Part shown: one piece after another, positions 9,384 through 18,811 of the stretch
Layout of the letters: each line of letters opens with the position of its first letter
Position numbering within the stretch: the first letter of the stretch is position 1
Source of the DNA: Roseateles sp.
Lineage (GTDB): Bacteria; Pseudomonadota; Gammaproteobacteria; Burkholderiales; Burkholderiaceae_C
DNA length: 64,000 nt
Direction of reading: 5' to 3'
Assembly (NCBI GenBank): GCA_016790285.1
Contig: JAEUPJ010000058.1
Span: 105,387 to 169,386 of the forward strand
Program-made: the position numbers and the translations under genes
Notes under the pieces: model-generated
What the model was told of the DNA's origin: nothing
Database searches by the model: none
The model's input: only the letters and a program-made list of their open reading frames with translations

Positions 9384-10198
9384 CGGTGATGCTGCAGATC
9401 TCGGACACCCACTTCGGCACCGAGCGCCCGGTGGCGATGACGGCGCTGCGGGAGCTCTGCCTGGCGCAGCGGCCGGACCTGCTGCTCGTCACCGGCGACG
9501 TCACGCAGCGCGCCCGCGCGGCAGAGTTCGCCGCGGCCAAGGACTATTTCGACTCGCTGCCGGTGCCCAACCGCCTGGTGCTGCCTGGCAACCACGACAT
9601 CCCGCTGTTCGACGTCCTCACGCGCGTCTTCGCGCCTTACCGGCGCTATGCGCGCGCTTTCGGCCGGGCGCTGGAGGGCGAGTTCGTGCGCGAAGACGTG
9701 CTCCTGCTGAGCCTGAACACCACGCGGCGCTGGCGGCATGTCCATGGCGAACTGTCCGACGCGCAGATCCGGCGTGTCGCGTCCCGCATGGCCCAGGCGA
9801 CGCCGGGCCAGTTGCGCCTGGTGGCGGTGCACCAGCCGGTCGCGGCTGTCACGCCCGAGGACGTCGCCAACCTGCTGCGTGGCCACGAGCGTGCCATCCC
9901 CGTCTGGGCCGCAGCCGGCGTGGACGCCGTGCTGGGCGGGCACATCCACCTGCCATATGTGGTGCCGTTGCATGCAGCCTGGCCGCAACTGGCGCGCCCG
10001 GTCTGGGCCGTGCAGGCCGGCACGGCCCTCAGTCACCGCCTGCGCAACGGCATCGGCAACTCGGTGAACCTGATCTACGCCGGGCCAGCGCCCAGGGTCG
10101 AGCGCTGGGATCTCCATGAGGAGGTCGGGCGGTTCGTGCAGGTGGAGGTGACGGATCTGCACCCGCCCCGCGAGGCGGGCGCGGCGCCGGGGGCTTGA
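9380..10198 (+). CDS. Calcineurin-like metallophosphoesterase
   Basis: 272 residues beginning MTVMLQISDTHFG. The full metal-binding set is visible: D-x-H (Asp9, His11), GDVT, GNHD, a VHQP histidine and GGHIHLP. The enzyme should be a cytoplasmic di-metal phosphodiesterase or phosphatase of the CpdA-like type; the substrate is unknown. The start overlaps the preceding lipid kinase stop by ATGA, implying a shared function such as phospholipid or phosphodiester turnover. There is no signal peptide. Confidence 0.88.
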   Translation: MTVMLQISDTHFGTERPVAMTALRELCLAQRPDLLLVTGDVTQRARAAEFAAAKDYFDSLPVPNRLVLPGNHDIPLFDVLTRVFAPYRRYARAFGRALEGEFVREDVLLLSLNTTRRWRHVHGELSDAQIRRVASRMAQATPGQLRLVAVHQPVAAVTPEDVANLLRGHERAIPVWAAAGVDAVLGGHIHLPYVVPLHAAWPQLARPVWAVQAGTALSHRLRNGIGNSVNLIYAGPAPRVERWDLHEEVGRFVQVEVTDLHPPREAGAAPGA

Positions 10199-10274
10199 CG
10201 CGCCCGGCGCGCCCGGCGCGTGCGGGCGGCGGGACGCGCGCGAGCCGCGTGCCCCAAGGGCCCTTCGGCTGCGC

Positions 10275-10308
10275 CAAAAGAAAAGGGCCTGACCGAAGCC
10301 AAGCCCTT
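10275..10308 (-). terminator. Rho-independent terminator after tRNA-Thr, possibly bidirectional
   Basis: Read on the minus strand, AAGGGC pairs with GCCCTT and the stem continues through wobble pairs to a TTCG tetraloop, followed by TTTTCTTTT. On the plus strand the same hairpin is followed by GTCTTTTC, so it may also end the metallophosphoesterase transcript. Confidence 0.8.
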
Positions 10309-10323
10309 GTCTTTTCAAATTTC

Positions 10324-10399
10324 TGGTGCCGGCAAGAGGAGTCGAACCCCCGACCTTCGCATTACGAATGCGCTGCTCTACCAACTGAGCTATGCCGGC
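10324..10399 (-). tRNA. tRNA-Thr (anticodon CGT)
   Basis: A 76-nt cloverleaf including an encoded CCA. The acceptor arms GCCGGCA and TGCCGGC pair, the D-arm reads AGCTCAGTTGGTAGAGC, the anticodon loop is TTCGTAA, and the T-arm contains GGTTCGACTCC. Anticodon CGT reads ACG threonine codons. It has its own promoter upstream and a terminator downstream. Confidence 0.97.
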
Positions 10400-10450
10400 C
10401 TGCTGTTGCAGTGAACGTTGCAGTGTTCAGCGTTGCCGCCGAAGCCCGCC

Positions 10451-10480
10451 ATTATAGCCACTATTTTTCAGCGGCCTCAA
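10451..10480 (-). promoter_or_regulatory. Sigma-70 promoter of tRNA-Thr
   Basis: On the minus strand a perfect TATAAT (-10) at 10456-10451 lies 18 nt downstream of TTGAGG (-35) at 10480-10475. The -35 box is inside the last codons of fbp. Transcription would begin about 45 nt before the tRNA, leaving a short 5' leader. Confidence 0.7.
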
Positions 10481-11480
10481 GGTGGTAGGCCGTGAAGCGT
10501 TCCACCTCGTTTTTCGAGCCCAGCACGACGGCCACGCGCTCGTGGAGCTTGGTGGGGTGCAGGCTCATGATGCGCTCGGTGCCGTTGGTGGCCGCGCCGC
10601 CCGCCTGCTCGACGATGAAGGCCATCGGGTTGGCTTCGTACATCAGGCGCAGCTTGCCGGGCTTGTCGGGCTCGCGCTGGTCCCAGGGGTACATGAACAC
10701 GCCGCCGCGGGTGAGGATGCGGTGCACGTCGGCCACCATGCTGGCGACCCAGCGCATGTTGAAGTCCTTGGCCCGCGGGCCGGCGCTGCCCGCCAGGCAC
10801 TCGTCGATGTAGCGCTTCACCGGCGGCGCCCAGTGGCGCATGTTGGACATGTTGATCGCGAATTCCTTCGTGTCCTCGGGAATCTTGACCTGGTCCTGCG
10901 TCAGCACCCAGGAACCGGTCTCGCGGTCGAGCGTGAAGACGGCGACGCCGTCGCCCACGGTCAGCACCAGCATGCTCTGCGGGCCATAGACGCAGTAGCC
11001 CGCCGCGGCCTGCTGCTTGCCCGGCTGCAGGAAGTCGTCTTCGCTCACGCCGCGCGAATGGCCCACCTTGCGCAGCACGCTGAAGATGGTGCCGATGGAC
11101 ACGTTGACGTCGATGTTGGACGAGCCGTCCAGCGGGTCGAACAGCAGCAGGTACTCGCCCTGCGGGTAGCGGTTGGGCACCACGTAGATGCCGTCCATCT
11201 CCTCGCTGGCCATGGCGGCGAGGTGGCCACCCCATTCGTTGGCTTCGATCAGCACCTCGTTGGCGATGATGTCGAGCTTCTTCTGCACTTCGCCCTGCAC
11301 GTTCTCGCTGCCGGCGGTGCCGAGGACGTCGCCCAGGGCGCCCTTGTTGACGGCGATGGCGATGCGCTTGCAGGCGCGGGCGACCACCTCGATCAGCAGG
11401 CGCAGCTCCTGCGGGATATGGCCGTGCTCGCGCTGCTGCTCGACGAGGTATTGGGTCAGGCTGGTCTGGCGGGCCATCAT
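10461..11480 (-). CDS. fbp: Fructose-1,6-bisphosphatase class 1
   Basis: 339 residues. The FBPase signature region is intact: metal-binding SEEMDGI, and [20 protein letters not shown] (the DPLDGSS core), with sugar-phosphate binding further on. It hydrolyses fructose 1,6-bisphosphate to fructose 6-phosphate in gluconeogenesis or the Calvin cycle. I chose the first of two tandem ATGs (11480), preceded by GGGAG; a longer open frame upstream shows no homology. It shares its strand with pepN upstream, with a repeat-like spacer between them. Confidence 0.95.
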   Translation of the reverse strand: MMARQTSLTQYLVEQQREHGHIPQELRLLIEVVARACKRIAIAVNKGALGDVLGTAGSENVQGEVQKKLDIIANEVLIEANEWGGHLAAMASEEMDGIYVVPNRYPQGEYLLLFDPLDGSSNIDVNVSIGTIFSVLRKVGHSRGVSEDDFLQPGKQQAAAGYCVYGPQSMLVLTVGDGVAVFTLDRETGSWVLTQDQVKIPEDTKEFAINMSNMRHWAPPVKRYIDECLAGSAGPRAKDFNMRWVASMVADVHRILTRGGVFMYPWDQREPDKPGKLRLMYEANPMAFIVEQAGGAATNGTERIMSLHPTKLHERVAVVLGSKNEVERFTAYHLEAAEK

Positions 11481-11499
11481 TTCGCTCCCGCCGGGACGC

Positions 11500-11553
11500 G
11501 CCAAGGGAGCGAAGCGCCCCCACGGGGGGCAGCGAACAAAGTGAGCGTGGGGG
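11500..11553. repeat. Burkholderiales-type intergenic repeat
   Basis: A G/C-rich block in the pepN-fbp gap, containing GGGAGCGAAGCG, then CCCCCACGGGGGG (a short hairpin), then GCAGCGAAC and GTGAGCGTGGGGG. From memory this closely resembles a motif scattered between genes in Comamonadaceae and relatives. Only one copy is seen here, so the repeat status rests on prior knowledge rather than on this window. Confidence 0.45.
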
Positions 11554-11562
11554 TCAACATGT

Positions 11563-14226
11563 TCAGGCTCCCGAGGCCAGAGCACGCTCGACGATCTCGC
11601 GCACATCGGGCGAGAGGTCGGGCTTGGCGGCGACGCGGGCCACGGCCTCGCGCGCGGCGCTGCGGTAGGGCTCGGCAAGCACCGCCCAGCGGTCCATCGC
11701 GCGGGCGATGCGGCTGGCCAGCTGCGGGTTGATGGCGTCAATGGCCAGCACCTGCTCGGCCCAGAACACATAACCTGCCGCATCAACGCGGTGGAAGGCG
11801 GCCGGGTTGAACATGCACAGCGACGCCAGCAGGCTGCGCGCGCGGTTGGGATTCTTGAGCGTGAAGTCGGCGTGCTTGATGAGCGCCTTCACGCGGTTGA
11901 AGACACGGCCGTCGGCTTCGGGTGCGCGGGCCTGCAGCGCAAACCACTTGTCCACCACCAGCGCGTCGTCCTTGAAGAGGGCGTGGAAGCGCTCCAGGGC
12001 GGGCGTGGCGAGCTCGGCGTGCGCATTGACCAGTGCGGCCAGTGCGCCCAGGCGCTCGGTCATGTTGGAGGCGTCCTTGAAGCGCTGGTAGGCCTTGCCC
12101 GGCCAGACGGTGTCGCCGGTGGACTGTGCGTCCAGCACCAGCATGGACAGCGCCAGGTTGGCCAGGGCACGCTTGCCGCTGGAGACGGGGTCCGGCGTGT
12201 AGCCGCCCTTGACCTGGTGCGCCTCGAAGGCCGCCGCCCAGTCGTCGCGCAGGGCGCTGGCGAGCTGGGTCTGCGCGGCCATGACGGCAGCGTGGATGGC
12301 CTGGGGGTCGACAACGTCGAGTTGCTCGGCGATGTAGCTCTCGCCGGGCAGGGTCAGTGCCAGTTCCTTGAAGGCCGGGTCCAGCTCGGGGTGGTTGAGC
12401 ACGCCGCGCATGGCCTCGATGAAGGCGTTGCTCAGCACCAGCGGCTGGCCGGCGCGCAGGGCCGCGAGGATGCGGTTGAGCGCCAGGCGCTGGCCGGCTT
12501 CCCAGCGGTTGAAGGGGTCGCTGTCGTGGCGCATCAGCACCAGCAGGGCGGCGTCGGACAGGCCGTCGTCCAGCACCACCGGCGCGGAGAAGCCGCGCAG
12601 CAGCGAGGGCACCGGCTCGTTGTCGATGTTCTCGAACGTGAAGGTCTGCTCGGCCTGGTCGATCACCAGGACGGTTTCGGTGTCGCCCGCCGCGTTGAGC
12701 TTGAGCGGCGCGCCGTGGCGGTCCAGCAGGCCCATGACGACCGGGATGACCTGCGGCTGCTTGTCCGTCTGGCCGGGGGTGGCGGGGGTGTGCTGGGTAA
12801 AGCGCAGCGTGAAGGTGCGGGCGGCGGCGTCGTGCTCGCCGTGGGCGCTCACGCGCGGGGTGCCGGCCTGTGCGTACCAGCGCTTGAAGGTGTCCAGCCG
12901 CGTGGCCAGCGCCGAGCCGGGGTTGGCGTCGGCGATGGCGGCCGCGAAGTCGTCGCAGGTCACGGCCTGGCCGTCGTGGCGCTCGAAGTAGAGCTTCATG
13001 CCCGCCTCGAAGCCCTTGCGACCGACCAGCGTCTGGTACATGCGCACCACCTCCGAGCCCTTCTCGTAGACGGTGGCGGTGTAGAAGTTGTTGATCTCGC
13101 TGTAGCTGTCCGGGCGCACCGGGTGGGCCATGGCGCCGCTGTCCTCGGGGAACTGCATGGCGCGCAGCTGGCGCACGTCCTGGATGCGGCACACGGCGCG
13201 GGCCGACGGGCTGCCGGCCATGTCCATGCTGAATTCCTGGTCGCGGAAGACGGTGAGGCCTTCCTTGAGCGACAGCTGGAACCAGTCGCGGCAGGTGACG
13301 CGGTTGCCCGTCCAGTTGTGGAAGTACTCGTGCGCGACGATGGACTCGATGCGGGCGAAGTCCACATCGGTCGCCGTGGCGGGCGAGGCGAGCAGGGCGC
13401 TGGTGTTGAAGATGTTCAGGCCCTTGTTCTCCATGGCGCCCATGTTGAAGTCGGCCACGCCGACCACCATGAAGCGCTCCAGGTCCAGCGGCAGGCCGAA
13501 GCGGGCCTCGTCCCAGACGATGGAGGCGATGAGGCTGTTCATCGCGTGCTCGGTCTTCTCCAGGTCGCCGCGGCGCACATAGACCTGCAGCAGGTGGTCC
13601 TTGCCCGCGCGGGTGCGGATGCGCTGCTCGCGCGCGACGAGGTCACCCGCGACGACGGCGAACAGGTAGCTGGGCTTGGGGAAGGGGTCGTGCCAGACCG
13701 CGAAATGGCGGCCGTTGTCCAGCTCGCCGCTGTCCACCAGGTTGCCGTTGGACAGCAGGATGGGGAACCTGGCCTTGTCGGCGCGCAGCGTCACCGTGTA
13801 GACGGCCATGACGTCCGGCCGGTCCAGGAAGTAGGTGATGCGGCGAAAGCCCTCGGCCTCGCACTGCGTGAAGAAGCTGCCGCCCGAGGTGTACAGGCCC
13901 GACAGGGCGGTGTTCTTCTCGGGGCAGCAGGTGTTGCGGATCTCCAGCGCGAAGTCGGCGTCCGGCGCGCCCTCGATGATCAGCTCGTGGCCTTCCTGGC
14001 GGAAAGACACGCTGCTGCCGTCCACCAGCACGCGCAGCACGTTGAGCTCTTCGCCGTGCAGGCGCAGCGGGCCGTGGGGCACGGCCGGGTTGCGCTCGAT
14101 CTGCATCTTGCTCGTGACCAGGGTCTTGGCCGGGTCGAGGTCGAAGGTCAGGTCGACCTTGCGGATCCAGTACGCCGGTTGCTGGTAGTCCTGGCGGTGG
14201 ATCAGGGGAGCGGTGCCTTCACGCAT
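11563..14226 (-). CDS. pepN: Aminopeptidase N (M1 family)
   Basis: 887 residues, the usual length for bacterial PepN. The exopeptidase motif GAMEN (NMGAMENKG), the zinc-binding HEYFH (HExxH) followed by [20 protein letters not shown] with the third zinc ligand Glu, and the long alpha-helical C-terminal region are all present. It is a cytoplasmic zinc enzyme removing N-terminal residues from peptides. The ATG at 14226 follows the prfB stop by 63 nt on the same strand. Confidence 0.96.
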   Translation of the reverse strand: MREGTAPLIHRQDYQQPAYWIRKVDLTFDLDPAKTLVTSKMQIERNPAVPHGPLRLHGEELNVLRVLVDGSSVSFRQEGHELIIEGAPDADFALEIRNTCCPEKNTALSGLYTSGGSFFTQCEAEGFRRITYFLDRPDVMAVYTVTLRADKARFPILLSNGNLVDSGELDNGRHFAVWHDPFPKPSYLFAVVAGDLVAREQRIRTRAGKDHLLQVYVRRGDLEKTEHAMNSLIASIVWDEARFGLPLDLERFMVVGVADFNMGAMENKGLNIFNTSALLASPATATDVDFARIESIVAHEYFHNWTGNRVTCRDWFQLSLKEGLTVFRDQEFSMDMAGSPSARAVCRIQDVRQLRAMQFPEDSGAMAHPVRPDSYSEINNFYTATVYEKGSEVVRMYQTLVGRKGFEAGMKLYFERHDGQAVTCDDFAAAIADANPGSALATRLDTFKRWYAQAGTPRVSAHGEHDAAARTFTLRFTQHTPATPGQTDKQPQVIPVVMGLLDRHGAPLKLNAAGDTETVLVIDQAEQTFTFENIDNEPVPSLLRGFSAPVVLDDGLSDAALLVLMRHDSDPFNRWEAGQRLALNRILAALRAGQPLVLSNAFIEAMRGVLNHPELDPAFKELALTLPGESYIAEQLDVVDPQAIHAAVMAAQTQLASALRDDWAAAFEAHQVKGGYTPDPVSSGKRALANLALSMLVLDAQSTGDTVWPGKAYQRFKDASNMTERLGALAALVNAHAELATPALERFHALFKDDALVVDKWFALQARAPEADGRVFNRVKALIKHADFTLKNPNRARSLLASLCMFNPAAFHRVDAAGYVFWAEQVLAIDAINPQLASRIARAMDRWAVLAEPYRSAAREAVARVAAKPDLSPDVREIVERALASGA

Positions 14227-14289
14227 GAGGGGCTTCCTAGAGGGGTTGGGGAGGGCAGGGCGCGAGGCCCTGCGCCGGGGTGCAGCGGG

Positions 14290-15394
14290 TCAGATGCCTT
14301 GCTTGAGGCTCTCGGTGATGAACGGGTCGAGGTCGCCGTCCAGCACCTTCTGCGTCGCGGAGGTCTCGTAGTTGGTGCGCAGGTCCTTGATGCGGCTCTG
14401 GTCCAGCACGTAGGAGCGGATCTGGTGGCCCCAGCCGACGTCGGTCTTGGTGTCCTCCAGCTTTTGCTGCTCTTCCATGCGCTTCTTCATCTCATGGTCG
14501 TACAGCCGCGAGCGCAGCCGGCGCCAGGCGACGTCGCGGTTGCTGTGCTGGCTGCGGCCGTCCTGGCACTGCACCACGATGCCGGTCGGGATGTGCGTGA
14601 GGCGCACCGCCGAGTCGGTCTTGTTGATGTGCTGGCCACCGGCGCCGCTGGCGCGGAAGGTGTCGGTGCGCACGTCGGCCGGGTTGATGTCGATCTCGAT
14701 GGAGTCGTCGACTTCCGGGTACACGAACAGGGACGCGAACGAGGTGTGGCGGCCGCCGCTGCTGTCGAACGGGCTCTTGCGCACCAGACGGTGCACGCCG
14801 GTCTCGGTGCGCAGCAGGCCGAAGGCGTACTCGCCTTCCACCTTGATGGTGGCGCTCTTGATGCCGGCGACGTCGCCCGGGGTTTCGTCTTCGAGCGTGG
14901 CCTTGAAGCCCTTGCGCTCGCAGTACTTCAGGTACTGGCGCAGCAGCATGCCGGCCCAGTCGCAGGCTTCGGTGCCGCCCGCGCCGGCCTGGATGTCGAT
15001 GAAGCAGTTGCTCGGGTCGGCCGGGTTGTTGAACATGCGGCGGAATTCGAGTTCCTCGACGGTCGCGCGGAGCTTGGCGACGTCTTCCTCGATGGCCAGC
15101 ATGCCGGCTTCATCGCCTTCCTCGCGGCTCATCTCGAAGAGCTCGGTGTTGTCCGACAGCGAGGAGGTCAGGTTCGTGATCGTCTCGACCACGGCTTCGA
15201 GCGAGCGCTTTTCCTTGCCCAGCTCCTGGGCGCGCTTGGGGTCGTTCCAGACGTTGGGGTTCTCGAGCGACGCGTTGACTTCGTTCAGGCGCAGGGCTTT
15301 GCGATCGAAGTCAAAGATACCCCCTTAGCGCGTCGGTACGCGCTGAGAGGTCGGCGATGCTGTTGCCGATTTGATTGATGTGTTCGGTGTCCAT
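14290..15394 (-). CDS. prfB: Peptide chain release factor 2, programmed +1 frameshift
   Basis: The 27-codon leader starts at ATG 15394 and ends in CTT TGA (TGA at 15313-15311). The downstream frame, entered by skipping the T at 15313, runs from GAC at 15312 to the stop at 14290, giving 367 residues in total. The shift site reads AGGGGGTATCTTTGAC, the classical RF2 autoregulatory site with a Shine-Dalgarno-like AGGGGG before CTT TGA. The protein has the GGQ catalytic motif ([11 protein letters not shown]) and an N-terminal domain typical of RF2, which reads UGA and UAA stops. Low RF2 raises frameshifting and so its own synthesis. Confidence 0.96.
15306..15325 (-). promoter_or_regulatory. RF2 programmed +1 frameshift site
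   Basis: AGGGGG, a 3-nt spacer, then CTT TGA C, matching the conserved prfB shift cassette. It couples RF2 synthesis to RF2 activity at the in-frame UGA. Confidence 0.95.
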
Positions 15395-15515
15395 GACGGG
15401 TTTCCGGCGGAACTTGCAAAGGGGCGGATTTTTGCATGCCCCTGCCGACTGCAGGCACACTCGGCCCCGCCGGAGTGCGGGCTGCCATGGGCGGCGTCCG
15501 GTGGGAGACGATTGC

Positions 15516-17690
15516 ATGCAACTGCTGTCCTGCTGGCGGGCCATGGCTCGCCTGGTCGTGTTGACGGCCCCGCTGGCCGCTGCCTGGCCCGCTCTGGCCG
15601 ACGCCCCCACGCCCCCGGTGGCGGCCAGGCAGCCCAAGGACGTCACCGTCCACGGCGACCGCCGCATCGACGACTATTTCTGGCTGCGCGAGAAGGACGA
15701 CCCGGCCGTGCAGGCCCACCTGAAGGCCGAGGCGGCCTATGCCGAAGCCTGGTATCAGCCCCATCAGGCGGCCGTCGAGCGGCTGTTCGAGGAGATGAAA
15801 GGCCGCGTGCAGCAGCGCGACAGTGCCGTGCCGCAGCGCCGTGGTGGCTTCTGGTACAGCTCGCGCATCGACGTCGGGCAGCAGTACCCGGTGTTCTTTC
15901 GCACCCAGGCGGCAGGCCCGCAGCGGCAGCTCGACGCCCAGGCGCCCGAGCAGGTCCTGGTGGACCTGAACGAGCTGGCGAAGACGCGCAAGTTCGTCAA
16001 CCTCAATGGCCTGGCCGTCAGCCCGGACGACCAGCGCGTGGCCTACGGCGTGGACGCCACCGGCGCGCGCGACTTCGAGCTGCACGTGCGCGACATCGCC
16101 AGCGGCGAGGACCGCGTGGTGGCCAGCACGCCGCACGCCGACGGCTTCGTCTGGGCGGCGGACAGCCGCACGCTCTTCTACATCCGCCACAACGAGGCGC
16201 GGCGCTCCCACCAGTTGTGGCGCCATCAGCTCGGCGCCGCGGGGCCCGACGTGCTCGTGCACGAGGAGCCGAACGAGCTGTTCAACCTGACGCTGGCCAA
16301 GTCGCTGGACGGCCGCACGCTGATGCTGGGCTCGATCGCCAAGGACACCCAGGACTGGCGCGTGCTGCCGGCCGACCAGCCCGAGGGCCGCTGGCGCGAG
16401 GTGCTGCCCCGCCGTGCTGGCCAGGAATACGCCGTGACGCCCTTCGGCAGTGAGATGCTGCTGCGCATCAACGATCGTGGCGTGAACTTCCGCCTGCTGC
16501 GCGTGCCGATGAAGCCTGGCGCCGGCCCGGTGCTGACGCCAGCGCTGCTCAAGGCTGGCCGGGAGCTGGTCCCGCACCGGGACAGCGCGATGGTCGAGCA
16601 GGTGGCTGCGTTCAGGACGCATGCCGCCGTGCAGGTGCGCGAGGGCGGCTCGGTCAAGCTGCGGCTTTTCCCGCTCAAGGCCGGCGCGCCGCGCGACATC
16701 GCCTTCCAGGAGCTGGCCTACAGCGCCGTGCTGGCCGAGCAGCGTGAGTTCGACGCGCCGCGCGTGCGCTTCGCCTACAACTCGCTCACCACGCCACCGA
16801 GCACCTACGAGGCCGATCTCGCCACCGGCAAGCTGGCGCTGCTGAAGGTGCAGCCCGTGCAGGGCGGCTACGACGCCAGCCTCTACGCCAGCGAGCGCCT
16901 GTGGGTGAGCGGCGCGGACGGCACGCGCGTGCCCATCAGCCTCGTCTACCGCAAGGACAAGCGCCGCGCCGGCCCGCAGCCCCTGCTGCTCTACGGCTAC
17001 GGCAGCTACGGCATCCCGACCGACCCGCGCTTTGCCAGCAGCCGGCTGTCGCTGCTGGACCGTGGCGTCATCTTCGCGATCGGCCACATCCGCGGCGGCG
17101 GCGACCTGGGCCGGCAGTGGTACCTGGACGGCAAGCTCGGCAAGAAGATGAACACCTTCACCGACTTCATCGCCTGCGCCCAGGGCCTGGTGGACCGCGG
17201 CTACACCCAGCCGGGCCAGCTCATCATCCACGGCGGCAGCGCCGGCGGCCTGCTCGTCGGTGCGGCCACCAACCTGCGGCCGGACCTCTTCAAGGCCGTC
17301 GTGGCCCAGGTGCCCTTCGTGGACGTCATCAACACCATGCTGGACGCGAGCCTGCCGCTCACCACCGAGGAATACATCGAGTGGGGCAATCCCAACAAGG
17401 CCGACGAGTACGCCTGGATGCGCGCCTACAGCCCGTACGACAACCTCAAGCCGGCCGCCTACCCGGCGGTGCTCGCCAAGACGGCCATCAACGACAGCCA
17501 GGTGCCCTACTGGGAGGCGGCCAAGTACGTCGCCCGTCTGCGCACCGTCAACACGGGCAGTCAGCCCGTGCTCTTCGACATCAACATGACGGCCGGCCAC
17601 GGCGGCGCGTCCGGCCGCTTCGACGCGTTGCGCGAGACGGCCCGCACCTACGCCTTCATGCTGCAGCAGTGGGGGCTGCTCCATGACTGA
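15516..17690 (+). CDS. Prolyl oligopeptidase-family serine peptidase (S9, oligopeptidase B-like)
   Basis: 724 residues. An N-terminal hydrophobic stretch ending in AWPALADA looks like a signal peptide, so it is probably periplasmic. A beta-propeller region (about 50-470) precedes an alpha/beta-hydrolase domain with the triad Ser575 (GGSAGG), Asp660 (INDSQVPYWE) and His695 (AGHGGASGR). The GHIRGGGDLG stretch is typical of the family. It should cleave short peptides, after basic residues if it is truly oligopeptidase B-like. GGGAG precedes the ATG at 15516; another ATG is at 15543. The 3' end overlaps the DUF4212 gene by 8 nt. Confidence 0.92.
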   Translation: MQLLSCWRAMARLVVLTAPLAAAWPALADAPTPPVAARQPKDVTVHGDRRIDDYFWLREKDDPAVQAHLKAEAAYAEAWYQPHQAAVERLFEEMKGRVQQRDSAVPQRRGGFWYSSRIDVGQQYPVFFRTQAAGPQRQLDAQAPEQVLVDLNELAKTRKFVNLNGLAVSPDDQRVAYGVDATGARDFELHVRDIASGEDRVVASTPHADGFVWAADSRTLFYIRHNEARRSHQLWRHQLGAAGPDVLVHEEPNELFNLTLAKSLDGRTLMLGSIAKDTQDWRVLPADQPEGRWREVLPRRAGQEYAVTPFGSEMLLRINDRGVNFRLLRVPMKPGAGPVLTPALLKAGRELVPHRDSAMVEQVAAFRTHAAVQVREGGSVKLRLFPLKAGAPRDIAFQELAYSAVLAEQREFDAPRVRFAYNSLTTPPSTYEADLATGKLALLKVQPVQGGYDASLYASERLWVSGADGTRVPISLVYRKDKRRAGPQPLLLYGYGSYGIPTDPRFASSRLSLLDRGVIFAIGHIRGGGDLGRQWYLDGKLGKKMNTFTDFIACAQGLVDRGYTQPGQLIIHGGSAGGLLVGAATNLRPDLFKAVVAQVPFVDVINTMLDASLPLTTEEYIEWGNPNKADEYAWMRAYSPYDNLKPAAYPAVLAKTAINDSQVPYWEAAKYVARLRTVNTGSQPVLFDINMTAGHGGASGRFDALRETARTYAFMLQQWGLLHD

Positions 17691-17925
17691 CGCGTACTGG
17701 CGCCGCACCCGCCGGCTCACGGTGTGGCTGCTGCTCGCCTGGGGCGTGGTGGCCTTCGTGCCGGTGTTCTTCGCCCGGGAACTGAGCGTGGAGGTGTTCG
17801 GCTGGCCTCTGGGCTTCTGGCTGGCGTCGCAGGGCGCGCTGCTGGGCTTTTGCGCCATCGTCATCATCTACGCGCGCTGCATGAACCGGCTGGAGGCCGA
17901 GCAGGCGCCCGACGAGCGGCGCTGA
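17683..17925 (+). CDS. DUF4212 small membrane protein (symporter small subunit type), orphan
   Basis: 80 residues with two hydrophobic segments and the DUF4212 pattern: W-R-x-T-R-x-L-T near the start, then FFARELS, then FGWPLGFWLASQG. The family normally sits directly upstream of a large sodium:solute symporter of the acetate permease type. Here the next gene is convergent and no large subunit is in the window. The start codon lies inside the end of the S9 peptidase gene (8-nt overlap), so it depends on that transcript. Either the partner is encoded elsewhere or the protein has another role. Confidence 0.85.
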   Translation: MTDAYWRRTRRLTVWLLLAWGVVAFVPVFFARELSVEVFGWPLGFWLASQGALLGFCAIVIIYARCMNRLEAEQAPDERR

Positions 17926-17944
17926 CCGCGCGCGGCATCAGCGC

Positions 17945-18796
17945 TCAGCGCGCTTCGGCGGCCTGGTACATGCGGCGCGTCTCGGCCTCGCCGAAGTGCT
18001 TCACGTAGGCCTGCCGCACCCAGCCGCTGTGGACCATGGCGGCCAGCCGCTCGCCCAGCCGGGCCGTCACCGCGGCGGGTACGCTGCGGCGGTTCACGTA
18101 GAGGCCCAGCTGCTGCGGCCGCGCCTCCGGCACATCCACGATGACCAGGTCAGCGGGCAGCTGCCCGTCGCGGCGCAGCTTCAGGTGCAGCGCGTTGGGC
18201 ATCATGGCGGCTTGCACGCGCCGTGCAGTCAGCTTGGCGCTCAGCCCGGCGAAGTCCGACGAGTACTCCGCCCGCCGGATCACGAGCAGCTGTTCCACCT
18301 GGCCGTCGATGCGGCTGTTGGTGCGGATGCCGCGCACGATGCCGAGCGTGAGTTCGGGCTGGCGGATGAAGTCCGACAGGCTGCTGATGCCCGTGGCGGC
18401 CTCGGGCACGACCAGCAGGTCGTGCTTGGTGTAGCCGTAGGGCAGGTAGACGCCGACCTGATCGCGCTCGGGTGTGCGCAGCATCGACGTGATGACGTCC
18501 ACCTCGCCGCGGTCGAAGGCCACCAGCGCCCGGGCCCGTGGCATGAACACCAGCCGCAGTGGGCAACCCGTGCGGGCCTCCAGCTCCTGCGTGATGGTCG
18601 GGATCAGGCCGCGGATCTGCCCCTGCTCCTGGTAGCTGCCCAACCCCAGGTCCGACACGGCCACCTGCAGGGGCCGCGCGCACTGCCCATTGTTGGCAAG
18701 GGCGGCGCCCGTCAAGAGTGCCAGCGCGGCGGCCAGCCACACGCGCCGCGAAGGGCGCTGTCGAGGGACGTCGGGGTGGCTGGGCATCGGGCGCAT
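17945..18796 (-). CDS. Family 3 periplasmic solute-binding protein
   Basis: 283 residues with a signal peptide (R-R-V-W-L-A-A-A-L-A-L-L-T-G-A-A, then LANNG). It has the SBP_bac_3 fold pattern: an early LQVAVSDLG strand, then PRARALVAFDRGEVDVITSM and a C-terminal WVRQAYVKHFG. Such proteins bind amino acids or similar small molecules. No permease or ATPase is adjacent, so it may be an orphan binding protein or a sensor component. It is convergent with DUF4212, with a 19-nt gap. Confidence 0.8.
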   Translation of the reverse strand: MRPMPSHPDVPRQRPSRRVWLAAALALLTGAALANNGQCARPLQVAVSDLGLGSYQEQGQIRGLIPTITQELEARTGCPLRLVFMPRARALVAFDRGEVDVITSMLRTPERDQVGVYLPYGYTKHDLLVVPEAATGISSLSDFIRQPELTLGIVRGIRTNSRIDGQVEQLLVIRRAEYSSDFAGLSAKLTARRVQAAMMPNALHLKLRRDGQLPADLVIVDVPEARPQQLGLYVNRRSVPAAVTARLGERLAAMVHSGWVRQAYVKHFGEAETRRMYQAAEAR

Positions 18797-18811
18797 TCTT
18801 GCCGATGACGC

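Noticed and set aside
11791-15378. 1195-residue open frame on the plus strand opposite pepN and prfB
   Set aside because: It is antisense to two certain genes, is rich in Val, Gly, His, Gln and Ala with no family motif, and arises from third-position GC bias.
15285-17867. 860-residue minus-strand frame opposite the S9 peptidase
   Set aside because: It lacks motifs, while the plus strand has a full catalytic triad.
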